A program made the position numbers and the translations under genes. 36,579 bases of DNA, from the NCBI RefSeq assembly GCF_001613345.1, contig NZ_BDCE01000001.1, forward strand, positions 1 through 36,579. The letters are read 5' to 3'. Below are positions 7,756 through 16,050 of the stretch, piece after piece (positions within the stretch are counted from its first letter, which is position 1; each line of letters begins with the position of its first letter). The stretch is from Nocardia uniformis NBRC 13702. Its GTDB lineage: Bacteria; Actinomycetota; Actinomycetes; Mycobacteriales; Mycobacteriaceae. The notes under the pieces were generated by a model. That model was given only the letters and a program-made list of their open reading frames with translations. It searched no databases and was not told the DNA's origin.

Positions 7756-7761
7756 ATCGTA
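7756..7761 (-). promoter_or_regulatory. -10 box TACGAT for leaderless toxin-antitoxin operon
   Basis: On the minus strand TACGAT is followed by AAAAGGT and then ATG. The seven-base spacing fits transcription starting at the ATG; AAGG is too close to act as a ribosome binding site. Confidence 0.6.
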
Positions 7762-7770
7762 CCGGGAAAA

Positions 7771-7814
7771 CCCACTCTCGGGACTCTCATGGGCTTCGCC
7801 CCTGAAACCCCAAA
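7771..7814 (+). repeat. Hairpin intergenic repeat, family B, copy 1
   Basis: Begins CCCACTCTCGGGACTCTCAT, then GGGCTTCGCCCCTGAAACCC. It differs at two positions from the inverted copy at 16051-16093 and resembles the copy at 26731-26772. The GGGCTTCGCCC core folds as a tight hairpin. The following 100 bases before the hydrolase gene hold further short GC palindromes but no gene. Confidence 0.8.
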
Positions 7815-7940
7815 CCCGAGCCCAGCGCGGGGACTCCGGCTCCCATGACCGGCTCCGCCCCGAACTCAATGCGAGCCCCAGCACGGGGATTTGCGGCTCG
7901 CATAGGCCGAAAAGCTCAATTGGCGGTGCGTCAAGAGCGG

Positions 7941-7946
7941 TAGGGT
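7941..7946 (+). promoter_or_regulatory. Candidate -10 box of hydrolase-crotonase operon
   Basis: TAGGGT fits TANNNT and would start an mRNA about 35 bases before the ATG at 7989. No good -35 is visible. Confidence 0.3.
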
Positions 7947-7988
7947 CGGCTGCACAGCGATCAGTTCATCGGGAAGTGGCAGCAGGCA

Positions 7989-8765
7989 ATGACGTTGAAC
8001 CACCATCGGGTGGGCCAGGGGGAACCGCTGGTCCTTGTACACGGCGTCGGCAGTCGGTGGCAGGTGTGGGAACCGCTCTTCGACACCCTCGCTCAATCCT
8101 TCGAGGTGATCGCGGTTGATCTGCCCGGCTTCGGTGCGAGCCCGCCGCTGGCGCACACCACCGTCGCGAATCTGACGGATGCGCTCGCCGATTTCCTCAC
8201 CGAGCAGGGCATCGAACGACCGCATCTGGCCGGAAACTCCATGGGCGGCTATATCGTCCTGGATCTCGCCGCCCGCGGGCTGGCCCGCAGCGTCACCGCG
8301 TTCTCCCCGATCGGGTTCTGGGACACCCCCGGCCGCATCTGGTGCCAACAGTCGCTCGCCCGCGCGGCCTCGCTCGCGGGCATCCTGCGTCCGGTGATGC
8401 CGACCGTGCTCGGCTCGGCGGCCGGCCGCACCGCATTCCTCTATCTGGTGTTCGGCAGGCCATGGGCCGTCGATACCGAGGTGGCCATGGATACCGCCAA
8501 GGGCGCGATCGAGGCGCCCGGATTCACCCCGGCACTGGCATCGTTCAGCAATGTCCGGCTCCCCGACCCGAAACCGCTGACCGACCTCCCGGTGACCATC
8601 GCCTGGGGCAATCGTGACATTCTGCTGACCTACGCCACGCAGAGCCGACGCGCCCGCGACTTCCTGCCCGGAGCCAGGCACGAGACGCTGCGCGGCAGCG
8701 GCCACACCCCCTTCTACGACGATCCGGCGGGATGTGCGCGGCTACTGCTCGACCAGTTGGACTGA
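7989..8765 (+). CDS. Alpha/beta hydrolase
   Basis: 258 residues, a single alpha/beta-hydrolase fold domain of usual length. The oxyanion motif is VLVHGVGSRWQVW (near 15-27). The nucleophile elbow is GNSMGG (Ser near 85). The acid lies in WGNRDILL (near 210) and the His in GSGHTPFYDDP (near 238). The sequence resembles esterases, epoxide hydrolases and C-C bond hydrolases; the substrate cannot be told. It is cytoplasmic. It ends 13 bases before the crotonase gene, so the two are probably co-transcribed and may act on the same acyl compound. Confidence 0.9.
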   Translation: MTLNHHRVGQGEPLVLVHGVGSRWQVWEPLFDTLAQSFEVIAVDLPGFGASPPLAHTTVANLTDALADFLTEQGIERPHLAGNSMGGYIVLDLAARGLARSVTAFSPIGFWDTPGRIWCQQSLARAASLAGILRPVMPTVLGSAAGRTAFLYLVFGRPWAVDTEVAMDTAKGAIEAPGFTPALASFSNVRLPDPKPLTDLPVTIAWGNRDILLTYATQSRRARDFLPGARHETLRGSGHTPFYDDPAGCARLLLDQLD

Positions 8766-8778
8766 GGGGAAAGACCGC

Positions 8779-9537
8779 ATGAGCAACAACGTTTCGCTGA
8801 CCTTCGAGGGCACCCGCGCCTACGTCGCCCTGGACCGGCCGGATAAGCACAACGGCCTCACCATCGACATGCTGAACGAGCTCGTGCGGGTCGCCGGGGA
8901 AATCAAGGACCGCAGCGATATTCGCGCCGTCATCCTGACCGGCAACGGCCCCAGCTTCTCCAGTGGCCTGGATGTCGCCAAGGCCATGAGCAATCCGCTG
9001 TCCATCGCGGCGAACTTCGTGCCACTGCCGTGGCGCGGCACCAATACCTTCCAGGAAGCCTGCTGGGCGTGGCGTCGCCTGCCGCAGCCGGTCATCGCCG
9101 TGGTGCACGGCCGCTGCTACGGCGGTGCGCTGCAACTCGCGCTGGCCGCGGACTTCCGGTTCGTCACTCCGGATTCCGAATTCTCGGTCATGGAGGCCAA
9201 ACACGGCCTGATTCCGGATATGACCGGTGCGGCCACCCTGTCCCGGCTCGTCGGCATCGATCACGCGCTCCTGCTCACCATGACCGCCGACCCGGTGGAT
9301 GCCGCCTATGCGCAGCGCATCGGCCTGGTCACTGAGGTGTGCGCGGATCCACGCGCGGAGGCCGAGAAGCTGGCCGACCGCATCGCGACCCGGTCCCCGC
9401 ATGCGGTGGCCAGTGCCAAACGGCTCTTCGACCGGTCCTGGGAAGCATCGCTGCGCCGCACCTTCGCCATCGAGCGGGCAACACAGCTGCCGTTGATCCT
9501 CAGGCAGGCGTTCAACCGTGGTAAGAACGACAAGTAG
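8779..9537 (+). CDS. Crotonase/enoyl-CoA hydratase family protein
   Basis: 252 residues. The ATG at 8779 follows GAGGGGAAAG. Crotonase motifs are present: FSSGLD (CoA oxyanion hole, near 63), GRCYGGALQLALAADFRF (second oxyanion loop, near 113) and VMEAKHGLIPDM (near 138). In the hydratase signature GG(x)ELA the first catalytic Glu is replaced by Gln (GGALQLA), while the second Glu (in MEAKHG) is kept. Classic hydratase activity is therefore doubtful and an isomerase or other crotonase reaction is possible. It forms an operon with the hydrolase before it. It is cytoplasmic and uses acyl-CoA substrates by family. Confidence 0.9.
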   Translation: MSNNVSLTFEGTRAYVALDRPDKHNGLTIDMLNELVRVAGEIKDRSDIRAVILTGNGPSFSSGLDVAKAMSNPLSIAANFVPLPWRGTNTFQEACWAWRRLPQPVIAVVHGRCYGGALQLALAADFRFVTPDSEFSVMEAKHGLIPDMTGAATLSRLVGIDHALLLTMTADPVDAAYAQRIGLVTEVCADPRAEAEKLADRIATRSPHAVASAKRLFDRSWEASLRRTFAIERATQLPLILRQAFNRGKNDK

Positions 9538-9645
9538 GTCAATTCACAGCGAACAAACTGGTTTGTCGCCCCACCGCTCCCTGGTCCGCTGTTAGCATCT
9601 TCACACTTTGCCAGCGAGCTGAATCACTGTGCAGCCATTCGCAGC

Positions 9646-9651
9646 TAGCGT
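9646..9651 (+). promoter_or_regulatory. Candidate -10 box of DUF4185 gene
   Basis: TAGCGT (TANNNT) lies 39 bases before the TTG start, leaving room for a leader that carries GGAGG at 9679-9683. Confidence 0.45.
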
Positions 9652-9690
9652 ATGGCCCGCATCTGTTCGGCAAGAACCGGAGGACCCGCG

Positions 9691-10800
9691 TTGACGAAGA
9701 CCGCTTCCCTGCTCATGTCCGCGATCGCAGGAACCACGGCCTTGATCCTCACGGCGACCACACCGGCCGCGGCCAACCCCAACGCCATCAATCCGATCCC
9801 GGTACTGAATGGCACCCACGGCCTACCCAACCTGCCCGGCCGCACCAAGGCCGTATTCCAGGTGACCGGTATGGCCAGCCCCAACAACACCCAGAGCTAC
9901 AACGTGCTCGGCACCGACCTGGGGATCATGTGGGATAACGGGCACGGGGAAATGCTCACCGCCTTCGGTGACACCGCCGGGCTGGGCTTCCCCAACCTGC
10001 TGGTGGGCAGCACGTGGGCCTGGCGCTCCAACATTCTGGTGCGGTCGCGCAACCAGGACCCGTCCGGCGGCATCTATTTCGACAGTGTGGTGCGTGACTG
10101 GCTCGGGCAGGCCCGCGACCTCATTCCCAGCCCCAAGATTCCGTTCATCGAGATCAGCCGCATCCCCACCGCGGGCATCTCGGCGGCGGGCGCGCAGTAC
10201 ATGAGTCTGATGTCGGTGCACAGCTGGGACGAGCCCGGCGAGTGGACCACCAACTTCTCCGGACTCGCCGTCTCCGGCGACAATGGGGAGAACTGGGTGG
10301 AACTGCCCGGCACCCGGCGACCCGACGAGGGCGCCGACGGCAACTTCCAGATGAACGCCTTCCTCAAGAACGACGGCTTCATCTACGAGTACGGCACCGC
10401 CTCCGGGCGCAATAACCCCGCCTTCCTCGCCCGCGTACCCGAACCCGCCATCGGCGACCTCGGCGCGTACGAGTACTGGGCCGGGGACAAATGGGTGCGC
10501 GGTGATGTGAACGCCGCCGCGCCCGTCATCGGCGGCGGAGTATCCGAGATGTCGGTGATGTGGAACGACTACCTCGGACAATTCATCATGCTCACCACGG
10601 ATCCGTGGAATTCGGTGGTGATGTATCGCTCGCCGAGTCCGGAGGGGCCGTGGAGCGCGCCCGAGGTGCTGATCGATACGCGCGAGCTGCCTACCGCGTA
10701 CGCACCGTCGATCTTCCCGTACCAGACCGGCCGGGACCTGTACTTCCTGACGACCGTGCACAGCCAGTACAACGTGATCCTGATGAAGACCACGTTGTAA
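9691..10800 (+). CDS. Secreted DUF4185 protein
   Basis: 369 residues starting at TTG. The start is decided by GGAGG (9679-9683) seven bases before the TTG; an ATG 13 codons upstream has no ribosome binding site and would overlap the promoter. The signal peptide is about 30 residues, ending TPAAANP. The mature part is a DUF4185 domain, a beta-propeller-like fold seen in actinobacterial exported proteins, with GTDLGIMWDNG, FGDTAG, WRSNILVRS, MSLMSVHSW, NWVELPG and VMWNDYLGQFIMLT. Its relatives resemble five-bladed glycoside hydrolase propellers, and a carbohydrate role, perhaps on arabinogalactan-type polymers, has been proposed for the family. No catalytic set can be confirmed here. A strong terminator follows at 10828. 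Confidence 0.9.
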   Translation: MTKTASLLMSAIAGTTALILTATTPAAANPNAINPIPVLNGTHGLPNLPGRTKAVFQVTGMASPNNTQSYNVLGTDLGIMWDNGHGEMLTAFGDTAGLGFPNLLVGSTWAWRSNILVRSRNQDPSGGIYFDSVVRDWLGQARDLIPSPKIPFIEISRIPTAGISAAGAQYMSLMSVHSWDEPGEWTTNFSGLAVSGDNGENWVELPGTRRPDEGADGNFQMNAFLKNDGFIYEYGTASGRNNPAFLARVPEPAIGDLGAYEYWAGDKWVRGDVNAAAPVIGGGVSEMSVMWNDYLGQFIMLTTDPWNSVVMYRSPSPEGPWSAPEVLIDTRELPTAYAPSIFPYQTGRDLYFLTTVHSQYNVILMKTTL

Positions 10801-10827
10801 GCAGGCTGAATACGCAAACCCGACCCC

Positions 10828-10855
10828 GGCCGCGAACACGGAAGTGTTCGCGGCC
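10828..10855 (+). terminator. Hairpin terminator after DUF4185 gene
   Basis: A perfect 12-base-pair stem, GGCCGCGAACAC with GTGTTCGCGGCC, closed by a GGAA tetraloop. It lies 28 bases after the stop. No long T run follows, as is common in high-GC actinobacteria. Confidence 0.8.
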
Positions 10856-10879
10856 GACTTGTCTCCGCGTAGACGCTCA

Positions 10880-10885
10880 TACACT
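10880..10885 (+). promoter_or_regulatory. -10 box TACACT, leaderless methyltransferase gene
   Basis: TACACT ends six bases before the ATG at 10892, just after the upstream terminator. It supports this start over one 16 codons upstream that would lie in the terminator. Confidence 0.6.
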
Positions 10886-10891
10886 CGGGGC

Positions 10892-11641
10892 ATGGATGCC
10901 GCTGCCTGGGACGAACGCTATGCCCGCACCGAACTGGTTTGGGGCGCGCCACCGAACAGCACCGTGGTCGAGCAGGTCTTCGGGCTGGAGCGGCGATTTC
11001 CGCTGGGGGCGTTCACGCCCGACGAACCACGGCCCGAATTTCCGCGCGTACTGGATCTCGGATGCGGTGAGGGGGCCAATGCCATGTGGCTGGCCACCCA
11101 CGGCTGGCAGGTGGATGCGGTCGACTTCGCTCAGGTCGGTATCGACAAGGGGCGGACGGTGGCGTCGCGGCTGTCACGGTCGGTCCGCAATCGGATTCGG
11201 TGGTTCTGCGCGGATGTCACCGATCTGGACGCCGTCGAGCTGACCGGACCGTACGAACTGGTACTCATGGCCTTCCTGCACCTGCCCGCCGAGCAGCGGC
11301 GGGCGCTGCTGCTGCACGCCGTGGACATGCTCACCCCGGAGGGTGTGCTGGTGGTGCTCGGCAACGACACCGTCAATCTCACCGAAGGCTATGGCGGCGA
11401 ACAGGATCCGGCACTGCTGTTCACACCCGGCGATATCGTCGACGAACTGGGCGCCGCCGGAGATCGGATTCGCGTGCGGATCGCGGACCGGGTGCACCGG
11501 CCGACCGAAGAGCGCGACGCTATCGACGCCCTGGTGGTCGCCACCAAACCCGCTCCGGCGGAGGCGGAAACGACTCCGGCGGAACTGGCGGGAGCCGCAG
11601 GCGAACTGAGCGGGCGGCCGGAGGTACCCCACGCTCCGTGA
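10892..11641 (+). CDS. Class I SAM-dependent methyltransferase
   Basis: 249 residues. The start MDAAAWDERYARTELVWG is typical of the small TehB-like/thiopurine-type group. Motif I is VLDLGCGEGANAMWLA (near 56), motif II VDAVDFAQ, motif III WFCADVTDL, and the strand-4 segment YELVLMAFLHLP. SAM binding is well supported; the methyl acceptor is not known. The last 40 residues (PAPAEAETTPAELAGAAG...) are a low-complexity tail. The start is fixed by the leaderless -10 box. The gene is flanked by a terminator upstream and by family A repeat downstream. Confidence 0.9.
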   Translation: MDAAAWDERYARTELVWGAPPNSTVVEQVFGLERRFPLGAFTPDEPRPEFPRVLDLGCGEGANAMWLATHGWQVDAVDFAQVGIDKGRTVASRLSRSVRNRIRWFCADVTDLDAVELTGPYELVLMAFLHLPAEQRRALLLHAVDMLTPEGVLVVLGNDTVNLTEGYGGEQDPALLFTPGDIVDELGAAGDRIRVRIADRVHRPTEERDAIDALVVATKPAPAEAETTPAELAGAAGELSGRPEVPHAP

Positions 11642-11653
11642 CCGAACCAGCCC

Positions 11654-11744
11654 GCGATTCCGGCGCCTTCTCGGCCGGGAACCATACTGCGCGGCGCCCA
11701 TCCGAGCGTGGATTCCGGCCAAAAGCATGCCGGAATGACGAGGG
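11654..11744. repeat. Palindromic intergenic repeat, family A, diverged copy
   Basis: The right arm (GTGGATTCCGGCCAAAAGC, then ATGCCGGAATGACGAGGG) closely matches copy 1. The left arm (GATTCCGGCGCCTTCTCGGC, then CGGGAACCA) is more worn. It sits directly after the methyltransferase stop. The rest of the gap to 11917 holds no gene that I can support. Confidence 0.75.
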
Positions 11745-11916
11745 ACAGTGCGCACAAGACTTCTGAACAGGCACTCAGTGGCGGCGCCGTCGGAATCGAC
11801 CACAGCTCCGTCCGGATCGGCCGTGCCCCAGCTGAAATCCACCGACCTCAGCCGGAATCAACCACGCCCCAGTAGAAATCGGGCCGGTAGCGCGCGCCGG
11901 AGGGTCGGACTCAGGA

Positions 11917-12531
11917 CTACTTGCCTTCTTGCGGCAGATGGCCCTTCGCGTCGTCGTAGCCGGCGTCGGCGGATGCGTCCGCCGAGGTGTAGACGAGGTG
12001 CATGACGCCGGACGAGAAGGTGTTCGCGGAGAGCAGGCGCAGCGGGATCGGGTCGCCCTCGTCGAACAGGCGGGCACCCTTGCGCACGGCGATCGGGTGG
12101 ACGAACAGGTGCAGTTCGTCGAGCAGTCCGGTGGCGAGCAGCTGGCGGACAATGGACGGGGAGCCGCTCATGGCGATATCGGTCGCGCCGGACTCGGCCT
12201 TCAGCGCCGCCACGCCTTCGAGCAGATCGCCCTGGAGCTGCTCGGAGTTGCGCCAGTCGAAGGTCAGATTCTGGTGCGACACAACGATTTTGCGAGCGTC
12301 GCCCAACTGTTTGGCGAACACCGCGTCCTCACCGCCCGCCGCCTCACGCTCCGGCCAAGCACCGGCGAAGCCCTCGTAGGTGTCGCGGCCGAGCAGCAGG
12401 GTGTCGGCCGAACCCAGCTGAGCGCCGACCGCCGCGCCCATATCGTCGTCGAAGTAGGGGAAGTGCCAGTCCTGCGGATCCTCGATAACCCCATCGATCG
12501 AGATGAACAGTCCGGCGGTGATCTTACGCAT
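11917..12531 (-). CDS. Dihydrofolate reductase/RibD C-terminal fold reductase
   Basis: 204 residues. The start MRKITAGLFISIDGVIEDPQ is typical of this family, followed by LGSADTLLLGRDTYEGFAGAWP (substrate/NADPH loop), KIVVSHQNL, and DIAMSGSPSIVRQLLATGLLDELHLFVHP (the conserved G-S and DEL motifs). These are NADPH-dependent reductases of unknown substrate, distinct from true FolA. AAGGAG lies seven bases before the ATG, a textbook ribosome binding site. The C-terminus ends YDDAKGHLPQEGK. It is monocistronic by spacing. Confidence 0.92.
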   Translation of the reverse strand: MRKITAGLFISIDGVIEDPQDWHFPYFDDDMGAAVGAQLGSADTLLLGRDTYEGFAGAWPEREAAGGEDAVFAKQLGDARKIVVSHQNLTFDWRNSEQLQGDLLEGVAALKAESGATDIAMSGSPSIVRQLLATGLLDELHLFVHPIAVRKGARLFDEGDPIPLRLLSANTFSSGVMHLVYTSADASADAGYDDAKGHLPQEGK

Positions 12532-12726
12532 CGAAATACTCCTTGGTCAGCAGCGTTTGGTGATCGGCCGACTGCGCGGGGCTGTGACGATTCCGCGCTG
12601 CCTTCGTCCCGATCTCGCATCCGCCGATGCGGTGCGAACATTCATTAGGACGGTGGGGCTGTTCGGAATTCATCGCCGCGTTCCGGATTCCGAGAGTGAT
12701 CCAGCGCACACCCACCTACGGCGAAC

Positions 12727-13335
12727 TCACCTGCGGACTCGGCTCCATTTCCGCAGCCACGGTGCGACGGTGTCGGCGATCTCGTCGAAACCCGATCGGT
12801 AGGAGTGGGCCTGCCCGGGGATGACACGCACCTCTGCCGCGTCGGCGGCGTCGGGGATGCCGAAGGGATCGCGGGCGCCGTTCACCACGACCACCTTGAT
12901 CCGCCCGGTCGCGAGCAATTCGTCCCGCCGCGACTTCTCCGGCTTACCGGGCGGGTGCAGCGGAAATGACAGTGCGACGACACCGCGCGCACTGACCGCT
13001 TTCGCCGTCCGGCAGGCGACCCGCGCTCCATTACTGCGACCACCCTGAATGAGCGGTATATCGCCGAAGCGCTCCCGCAGGGCGGCGATGATCTCGATCC
13101 AGGCGGCGTCCTGGGTATCCGCATTACCGGGCGCGCGCCGACCCGCCATCCGGTACGGCTGTGTCACCAATGCGACCGCACCGCCGAGCCGCACCGCCCG
13201 ATCCCCCACGGCGAGTAGGTCTTTCGCATCGGTCCCACCGCCGGATCCATGGGTGAGCACCAGCAGGAACTTCGGCTCCGAGTCCGGCCGATCGATCTCC
13301 ACCTCGGCCGGTCCGGCCGCCGTATCGATACGCAT
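12727..13335 (-). CDS. Alpha/beta hydrolase of the KANL3/Tex30 (dienelactone hydrolase-like) type
   Basis: 202 residues. It has the short alpha/beta fold of this family: FLLVLTHGSGGGTDAKDL (oxyanion, near 24), a GRSNGARVA nucleophile elbow (Ser near 101), VVVVNGARDPFGIP (acid, near 150) and VIPGQAHSYRSG (His near 176). The substrate is unknown; bacterial homologues are usually annotated simply as hydrolases. The ATG at 13335 has TACCGT six bases upstream, a leaderless arrangement, so a reading frame extending 13 codons further is not used. It is divergent from fadE5. Confidence 0.85.
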   Translation of the reverse strand: MRIDTAAGPAEVEIDRPDSEPKFLLVLTHGSGGGTDAKDLLAVGDRAVRLGGAVALVTQPYRMAGRRAPGNADTQDAAWIEIIAALRERFGDIPLIQGGRSNGARVACRTAKAVSARGVVALSFPLHPPGKPEKSRRDELLATGRIKVVVVNGARDPFGIPDAADAAEVRVIPGQAHSYRSGFDEIADTVAPWLRKWSRVRR

Positions 13336-13341
13336 GAAAGC

Positions 13342-13347
13342 ACGGTA
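13342..13347 (-). promoter_or_regulatory. -10 box TACCGT, leaderless hydrolase gene
   Basis: On the minus strand TACCGT is followed by GCTTTC and then the ATG at 13335. Confidence 0.55.
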
Positions 13348-13553
13348 TCCAGCGCTCTCGCGCCGACCGCGCACGCCACACCCACGACCTCACCTCTCGA
13401 CCGGGGGCGCGGTGCGCGAACCGACCGGTCTACCAGGCCAGATCGCCCTCTAGCTGCGGCAATGGGATTCGCACGGGCGCAAGCGGTCTGCGACCGGCGA
13501 GCAACCCGCGTGCTTCTCATCACATTGGGTCGAGATGCTCTTGGCGGCAGCCC

Positions 13554-13607
13554 TACCCGTGGGTAACATGGCGCTTAAGTTACCCGCTAGTAGCCTGTCT
13601 TTACGCT
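13554..13607 (+). promoter_or_regulatory. fadE5 promoter with repeated TACCC operator half-sites
   Basis: TACCC-GT-GGGTA (13554-13565) is an inverted repeat. GGGTAAC (13561-13567) pairs as a second, perfect seven-base inverted repeat with GTTACCC (13579-13585), spacer 11. Two TANNNT boxes follow, TAGCCT (13591-13596) and TACGCT (13602-13607). A regulator bound here would cover the -35 region. This differs from the tetR/fadA2 palindrome. The rest of the 345-base gap from 13336 shows nothing more. Confidence 0.5.
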
Positions 13608-13680
13608 GTCTAGTCGGAGCACCACGGGCGGGAACGGCGCAACCGAACCGCACCCATCTCAATGGAGAGTGAGTACGACC

Positions 13681-15507
13681 ATGGGTCACTACAAGAGCAA
13701 CGTTCGCGACCTGGAATTCAACCTCTTCGAGGTGCTGGGCCTGGGCAGCCTGCTGGACAGCGGTGCCTACGGTGACCTCGACACCGATACGGTGAAGGAA
13801 ATGCTGGCCGAGGTTCGTCGCCTGGCCGAGGGCCCCCTCGCTGAATCCTTCGTCGACGGTGACCGCAACCCGCCGACCTTCGACCCCGAGACCCACACGG
13901 TCACGCTCCCCGAATCCTTCAAGAAGTCCTACCGCGCGCTCGAGGCGGGCGAATGGGCCAAGGTCGGCGTCCGTGAGGAGCTCGGCGGCCTCGGCGCGCC
14001 GAGCGCGGTCACCTGGGCGCTGGGCGAAATGATCCTGGGTGCGAACCCGCCCGCGCAGATGTACGCGGCGGGCGCCGGCTTCGCGCAGGTCTTCTACAAC
14101 AACGGCACCGATGAGCAGAAGAAGTGGGCTGCCACCATCGCCGAGCGCAACTGGGGCGCCACCATGGTACTGACCGAGCCGGACGCCGGTTCCGATGTCG
14201 GCGCCGGTCGCACCAAGGCCGTGCAGCAGGAAGACGGCAGCTGGCACATCGAGGGCGTCAAGCGCTTCATCACCTCGGGTGACTCCGACGACCTGTTCGA
14301 GAACATCATGCACCTGGTGCTGGCTCGCCCCGAGGGCGCCGGGCCCGGCACCAAGGGTCTGTCGCTGTTCTACGTGCCGAAGCACCACTTCGACTTCGAG
14401 ACCAACACCCTCGGTGAGCGCAACGGCGTCTTCGTGACGAACGTCGAGCACAAGATGGGCATCAAGGTTTCGGCCACCTGTGAGGTCACCTTCGGCGGCC
14501 ACGGCGTGCCCGCCAAGGGCTGGCTGGTCGGCGAGGTCCACAACGGCATCGCGCAGATGTTCGACGTCATCGAGAACGCCCGAATGATGGTGGGCACCAA
14601 GGCCATCGCCACCCTGTCGACCGGTTACCTGAACGCGCTGGAGTACGCCAAGATCCGCGTGCAGGGTGCCGACCTGACCCAGATGACCGACAAGACCGCC
14701 CCGCGCGTCACCATCACCCACCACCCGGATGTGCGTCGCTCGCTGGCCATGCAGAAGGCGTACGCCGAGGGCCTGCGCGCCGTGTACCTGTACACCGCCG
14801 CGCACCAGGACGAGGACATCGCCCAGCTGGTGTCGGGCGCCGACAAGGATCTGGCCTTCCGCGTCAACGATCTGCTGCTGCCGATCGTCAAGGGTGTCGG
14901 TTCCGAGCGTGCCTACCAGTACCTGACCGATTCGCTGCAGACCTTCGGTGGCTCCGGCTTCCTGCAGGACTACCCGATCGAGCAGTACATTCGCGACGCC
15001 AAGATCGACTCGCTGTACGAGGGCACCACCGCCATCCAGGCGCAGGACTTCTTCTTCCGCAAGATCGCCCGCGATCGCGGTGTGGCGCTGGCCCATGTGG
15101 CCGGTCAGATCCAGAAGTTCATCGAGCGTGAGGGTGGCAACGGTCGCCTGAAGGCCGAGCGCAAGCTGCTCGCCACCGCGCTGGAGGACGTGCAGGGTAT
15201 GGCCGCCACCCTGACCGGACACCTCATGGGTGCCCAGCAGGACCCCAAGGAGCTCTACAAGGTCGGCCTGGGTTCGGTGCGCTTCCTGATGGCCGTCGGC
15301 GACCTGGTCATCGGCTGGCTGCTGCTGCAGCAGGCCGAGGTCGCCATCTCCGCTCTCGACAACGGTTCGACCGAGCCCTTCTACACCGGCAAGATCGCCA
15401 CCGCGCAGTTCTTCGCCCGGAATGTGCTCCCGGAGCTCACCTCCACCCGCACCATCCTGTCGAACCTCGACAACGACATCATGGAGCTGGACGAAGCGGC
15501 GTTCTGA
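13681..15507 (+). CDS. fadE5: Acyl-CoA dehydrogenase FadE5
   Basis: 608 residues, near full-length similarity to M. tuberculosis FadE5 (Rv0244c, about 611). It oxidises saturated acyl-CoA to trans-2-enoyl-CoA with FAD. The first motif is [19 protein letters not shown]. The FAD/substrate region includes [20 protein letters not shown] and [14 protein letters not shown]. Next come [14 protein letters not shown] and [20 protein letters not shown]. The active-site loop is [17 protein letters not shown] with the likely catalytic Glu. A C-terminal extension ends [14 protein letters not shown]. The ATG at 13681 matches the family start; a GTG four codons earlier has its ribosome binding site too close. 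Family FadE5 has broad chain-length range. In M. tuberculosis it adjoins fadA2; here it is 11 kb away. Confidence 0.97.
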   Translation: MGHYKSNVRDLEFNLFEVLGLGSLLDSGAYGDLDTDTVKEMLAEVRRLAEGPLAESFVDGDRNPPTFDPETHTVTLPESFKKSYRALEAGEWAKVGVREELGGLGAPSAVTWALGEMILGANPPAQMYAAGAGFAQVFYNNGTDEQKKWAATIAERNWGATMVLTEPDAGSDVGAGRTKAVQQEDGSWHIEGVKRFITSGDSDDLFENIMHLVLARPEGAGPGTKGLSLFYVPKHHFDFETNTLGERNGVFVTNVEHKMGIKVSATCEVTFGGHGVPAKGWLVGEVHNGIAQMFDVIENARMMVGTKAIATLSTGYLNALEYAKIRVQGADLTQMTDKTAPRVTITHHPDVRRSLAMQKAYAEGLRAVYLYTAAHQDEDIAQLVSGADKDLAFRVNDLLLPIVKGVGSERAYQYLTDSLQTFGGSGFLQDYPIEQYIRDAKIDSLYEGTTAIQAQDFFFRKIARDRGVALAHVAGQIQKFIEREGGNGRLKAERKLLATALEDVQGMAATLTGHLMGAQQDPKELYKVGLGSVRFLMAVGDLVIGWLLLQQAEVAISALDNGSTEPFYTGKIATAQFFARNVLPELTSTRTILSNLDNDIMELDEAAF

Positions 15508-15536
15508 TCTGAACCTCTTCCATACCGGAAGACACA

Positions 15537-15567
15537 CACTGCGGCCCGGCGATCCCGGGCCGCAGTG
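15537..15567 (+). terminator. Hairpin terminator after fadE5
   Basis: A perfect 13-base-pair stem, CACTGCGGCCCGG with CCGGGCCGCAGTG, and a five-base loop (CGATC), 30 bases after the stop. Confidence 0.85.
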
Positions 15568-16050
15568 CTATGCGCGGGCAGAAGATCCACCGCCGCCCGG
15601 AACCGGAATGCACGCGCCCAGAGCGGATTCCCCGACACAAGGACCGAGAGCCCCAACGCCGCATGACGATTCGACGTCCGGCGCGTAACAACTCACACCG
15701 GATCTCCACAGCTGTCGATGAGTTATCCACCGACTGTGGATAACTCGGGTCCGAGCGGGTTACCCGCCGCCACGCAGCCCACAGAGCCGCCGCAAGTTCC
15801 GAACCAGCCTCCGGCTTCGAGCCCCCGGCTTCGAGGTCGGCCTTGGGATTCCAGGCCAACCCCGGAGCCACCGCGACTTCCGAAGCAGCCTCCGGGCTTC
15901 GGGCCGGGCCCCGGACCGGCCCGGCTCGAGGGCAGCCTGGGATTCCAGGCCCGTCTGTGGGTAACCTCGGGCCGAGCAGAGTCCGCCGCCTTGGGTTTGC
16001 GGGCTACCCAAGTGTCGGCGGCTCGGGCTACTCGTGTTCCACGGCCGCCT
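15568..16050. other. Gene-poor region with DnaA-box-like palindrome and degenerate repeats
   Basis: I see no supportable gene. At 15720-15746 lies a perfect inverted repeat, GAGTTATCCAC / GTGGATAACTC with a five-base spacer. It holds TTATCCACC on the plus strand and TTATCCACA on the minus strand, which look like DnaA boxes. From about 15791 to 15960 two diverged direct copies of roughly 80-95 bases share TTCCGAA-CAGCCTCCGG and GGGATTCCAGGCC. Short open frames here are Pro/Arg-rich and look non-coding. Confidence 0.6.

Noticed and set aside
9823..10893. A 356-codon minus-strand frame
   Set aside because: Antisense to the DUF4185 gene; no signal or domain, and it crosses the strong terminator at 10828.
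13450..15537. A 695-codon minus-strand open frame
   Set aside because: It lies opposite fadE5, whose protein is recognised over its full length. The antisense frame has a His/Gly/Arg-rich composition with no domain; long antisense frames are expected in high-GC DNA.
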